From assembly GCA_026992705.1 (NCBI GenBank), contig JALWYT010000185.1, positions 1-5,674 of the forward strand: a stretch of 5,674 nt of DNA, given 5' to 3'. Of this stretch, positions 4,831-5,674 are shown piece after piece. The notes below the pieces were generated by a model, which was not told the origin of the DNA, made no database searches, and saw only the letters and a list, made by a program, of their open reading frames with translations. This DNA comes from Thiotrichaceae bacterium. GTDB taxonomy: Bacteria; Pseudomonadota; Gammaproteobacteria; Thiotrichales; Thiotrichaceae. The position numbers were made by a program, and so were the translations under genes. Numbering within the stretch: position 1 is the stretch's first letter; the number at the start of each line of letters is the position of its first letter.

Positions 4831-5355
4831 ATGAAGAAAAATATAATATTAGTCGGACTGATGGGTGCAGGAAAATCCACGGTCGGTCGATACCTAGCCA
4901 AACGGATGAAGCGAGACTTTTATGACTCGGATAGCATTATTGTGGAAAAAACAGGGGTATCTATTCCAACCATTTTTGAGATTGAGGGCGAGCAAGGGTT
5001 TCGAGATCGGGAAGAGCAAGTTATCCGTGAATTAACACAAAAAAACAATATCGTACTTGCAACAGGGGGCGGCAGTGTTATCCGAGAAGCGAACAGAGAA
5101 GCAATTAAAGACGCAGGCGTTGTTGTTTATTTACGCGGCTCAGCCGAATTGCTATTTTCCCGCATCAGCCATGATAGCAATCGCCCTTTAATGCAAACTA
5201 ATAACCCCTTAGCAACTTTAAAATCACTACTGCAAGAGCGAGAACCGCTATATATGTCGGTTGCGGATTTAGTCATCAATACAGGTCGGCAAAAAGTCCC
5301 CGTATTATTAAAAGAAATTGAGCGAAAAGTGACACAACTTGAGGATTTAATTTAA
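4831..5355 (+). CDS. aroK: Shikimate kinase
   Basis: Cytoplasmic enzyme that phosphorylates shikimate at the 3-hydroxyl with ATP, the fifth step of the shikimate pathway. The 174-residue protein is of normal length (E. coli AroK has 173). It shows the Walker A loop GLMGAGKST at 9-17, the shikimate-binding DSD at 32-34, GFRDRE with R58 at 56-61, the GGG motif at 79-81 in LATGGGSV, the lid arginine R118 in NRPL, and R137 in EREPLY near the adenine site. The ATG at 4831 is chosen because MKKNIILVGLMG matches the family start. A TTG at 4795 would add 12 unrelated residues. No clear Shine-Dalgarno precedes 4831, so initiation may be weak. It is the first gene of an operon with aroB, which begins in its stop codon. 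Confidence 0.96.
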   Translation: MKKNIILVGLMGAGKSTVGRYLAKRMKRDFYDSDSIIVEKTGVSIPTIFEIEGEQGFRDREEQVIRELTQKNNIVLATGGGSVIREANREAIKDAGVVVYLRGSAELLFSRISHDSNRPLMQTNNPLATLKSLLQEREPLYMSVADLVINTGRQKVPVLLKEIERKVTQLEDLI

Positions 5356-5674
5356 TGGCAGAGCGAATTAAAACCCTAGAACTTGACTTAGGCGAACGCA
5401 GCTACCCTATCCATATTGGGCAAGGGCTTTTGCAAAATAGCGAACTACTCACCCCTCATATACACGGAAACTCAACCGTTGTTGTCTCAAATGAAACCGT
5501 TGCTCCGCTATACCTTGATGATGTTCACCGCCTGCTAACAGACTATCGCAATACAGACGTTATTCTTGCTGACGGTGAAGAATACAAAACACTGGATACC
5601 GTCAATCAAATTTTCACCCAAATGCTACAACAACACTGTGACCGCAAAACCACCGTGCTTGCTCTAGGCGGTGG
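5355..5674 (+). CDS. aroB: 3-dehydroquinate synthase, N-terminal part (runs off the window)
   Basis: AroB converts DAHP to 3-dehydroquinate, the second step of the shikimate pathway, using NAD and a divalent metal in the cytoplasm. Only 106 codons plus two bases are present. The translation begins MAERIKTLELDLGERSYPIH, closely matching the E. coli start (MERIVVTLGERSYPI). It continues with VVVSNETVAPLYLDDV at about 42-57, the NAD-region DGEEYKTL at 73-80, and ends in LALGG, the beginning of the glycine-rich GGGVVGD motif. The ATG overlaps the aroK stop by one base (TAATG), with GAGG ten bases upstream inside aroK, which indicates translational coupling. The catalytic metal ligands lie beyond the window. 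The order aroK-aroB is the normal proteobacterial arrangement. Confidence 0.96.
   Translation, partial: MAERIKTLELDLGERSYPIHIGQGLLQNSELLTPHIHGNSTVVVSNETVAPLYLDDVHRLLTDYRNTDVILADGEEYKTLDTVNQIFTQMLQQHCDRKTTVLALGG

Overview
The window is AT-rich bacterial chromosome. HflK, AroK, AroB and the SO_0444-type metal permease all look gammaproteobacterial, but I cannot place the genus. Five genes run on the minus strand (hflK, a uracil-DNA glycosylase family gene, an unrecognised single-pass membrane protein, a metal permease and a MerR-type regulator). Two shikimate genes (aroK, aroB) run on the plus strand. The two groups diverge from a roughly 470-bp intergenic region at 4362-4830.

Layout, left to right. 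1-1170 (-) is complete hflK, whose stop codon is the first three bases of the window; its usual partner hflC would lie just outside. 1171-1335 is an AT-rich gap with short repeated words. 1336-1977 (-) encodes a [4Fe-4S]-type uracil-DNA glycosylase family protein of a divergent branch. 2120-2734 (-) encodes a 204-residue protein with one N-terminal membrane segment, unrecognised. 2822-3964 (-) and 3948-4361 (-) form a two-gene metal-efflux cassette: a permease with a loop carrying four Cys-Cys pairs, and the ZntR/CadR-like regulator that precedes and overlaps it by 17 nt. 4831-5355 (+) is aroK and 5355-5674 (+) is the start of aroB, joined by a TAATG stop/start overlap; aroB runs off the window.

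The least ordinary stretch is the divergent intergenic region. At 4411-4698 it holds what reads as a non-coding miniature transposable element. The element has 25-bp terminal inverted repeats matching at 24 of 25 positions, a TTTA direct repeat immediately outside each end, and a perfect 26-bp inverted repeat at its centre. The right terminal repeat is split by a 103-bp palindrome-rich insert, which suggests nested insertion. A separate 14-bp inverted repeat (13/14 match) lies outside the element on both sides and overlaps the best aroK promoter candidate. The insertion lies about 50 bp upstream of the metal regulator, may supply its -35 box, and adds an in-frame open extension upstream of the regulator's true start.

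Functionally the genes are independent modules: membrane-protease control (HflK), DNA repair, metal detoxification (sensor plus exporter) and aromatic amino-acid biosynthesis (AroK-AroB). No phage, CRISPR, RNA gene or new defence system is visible.
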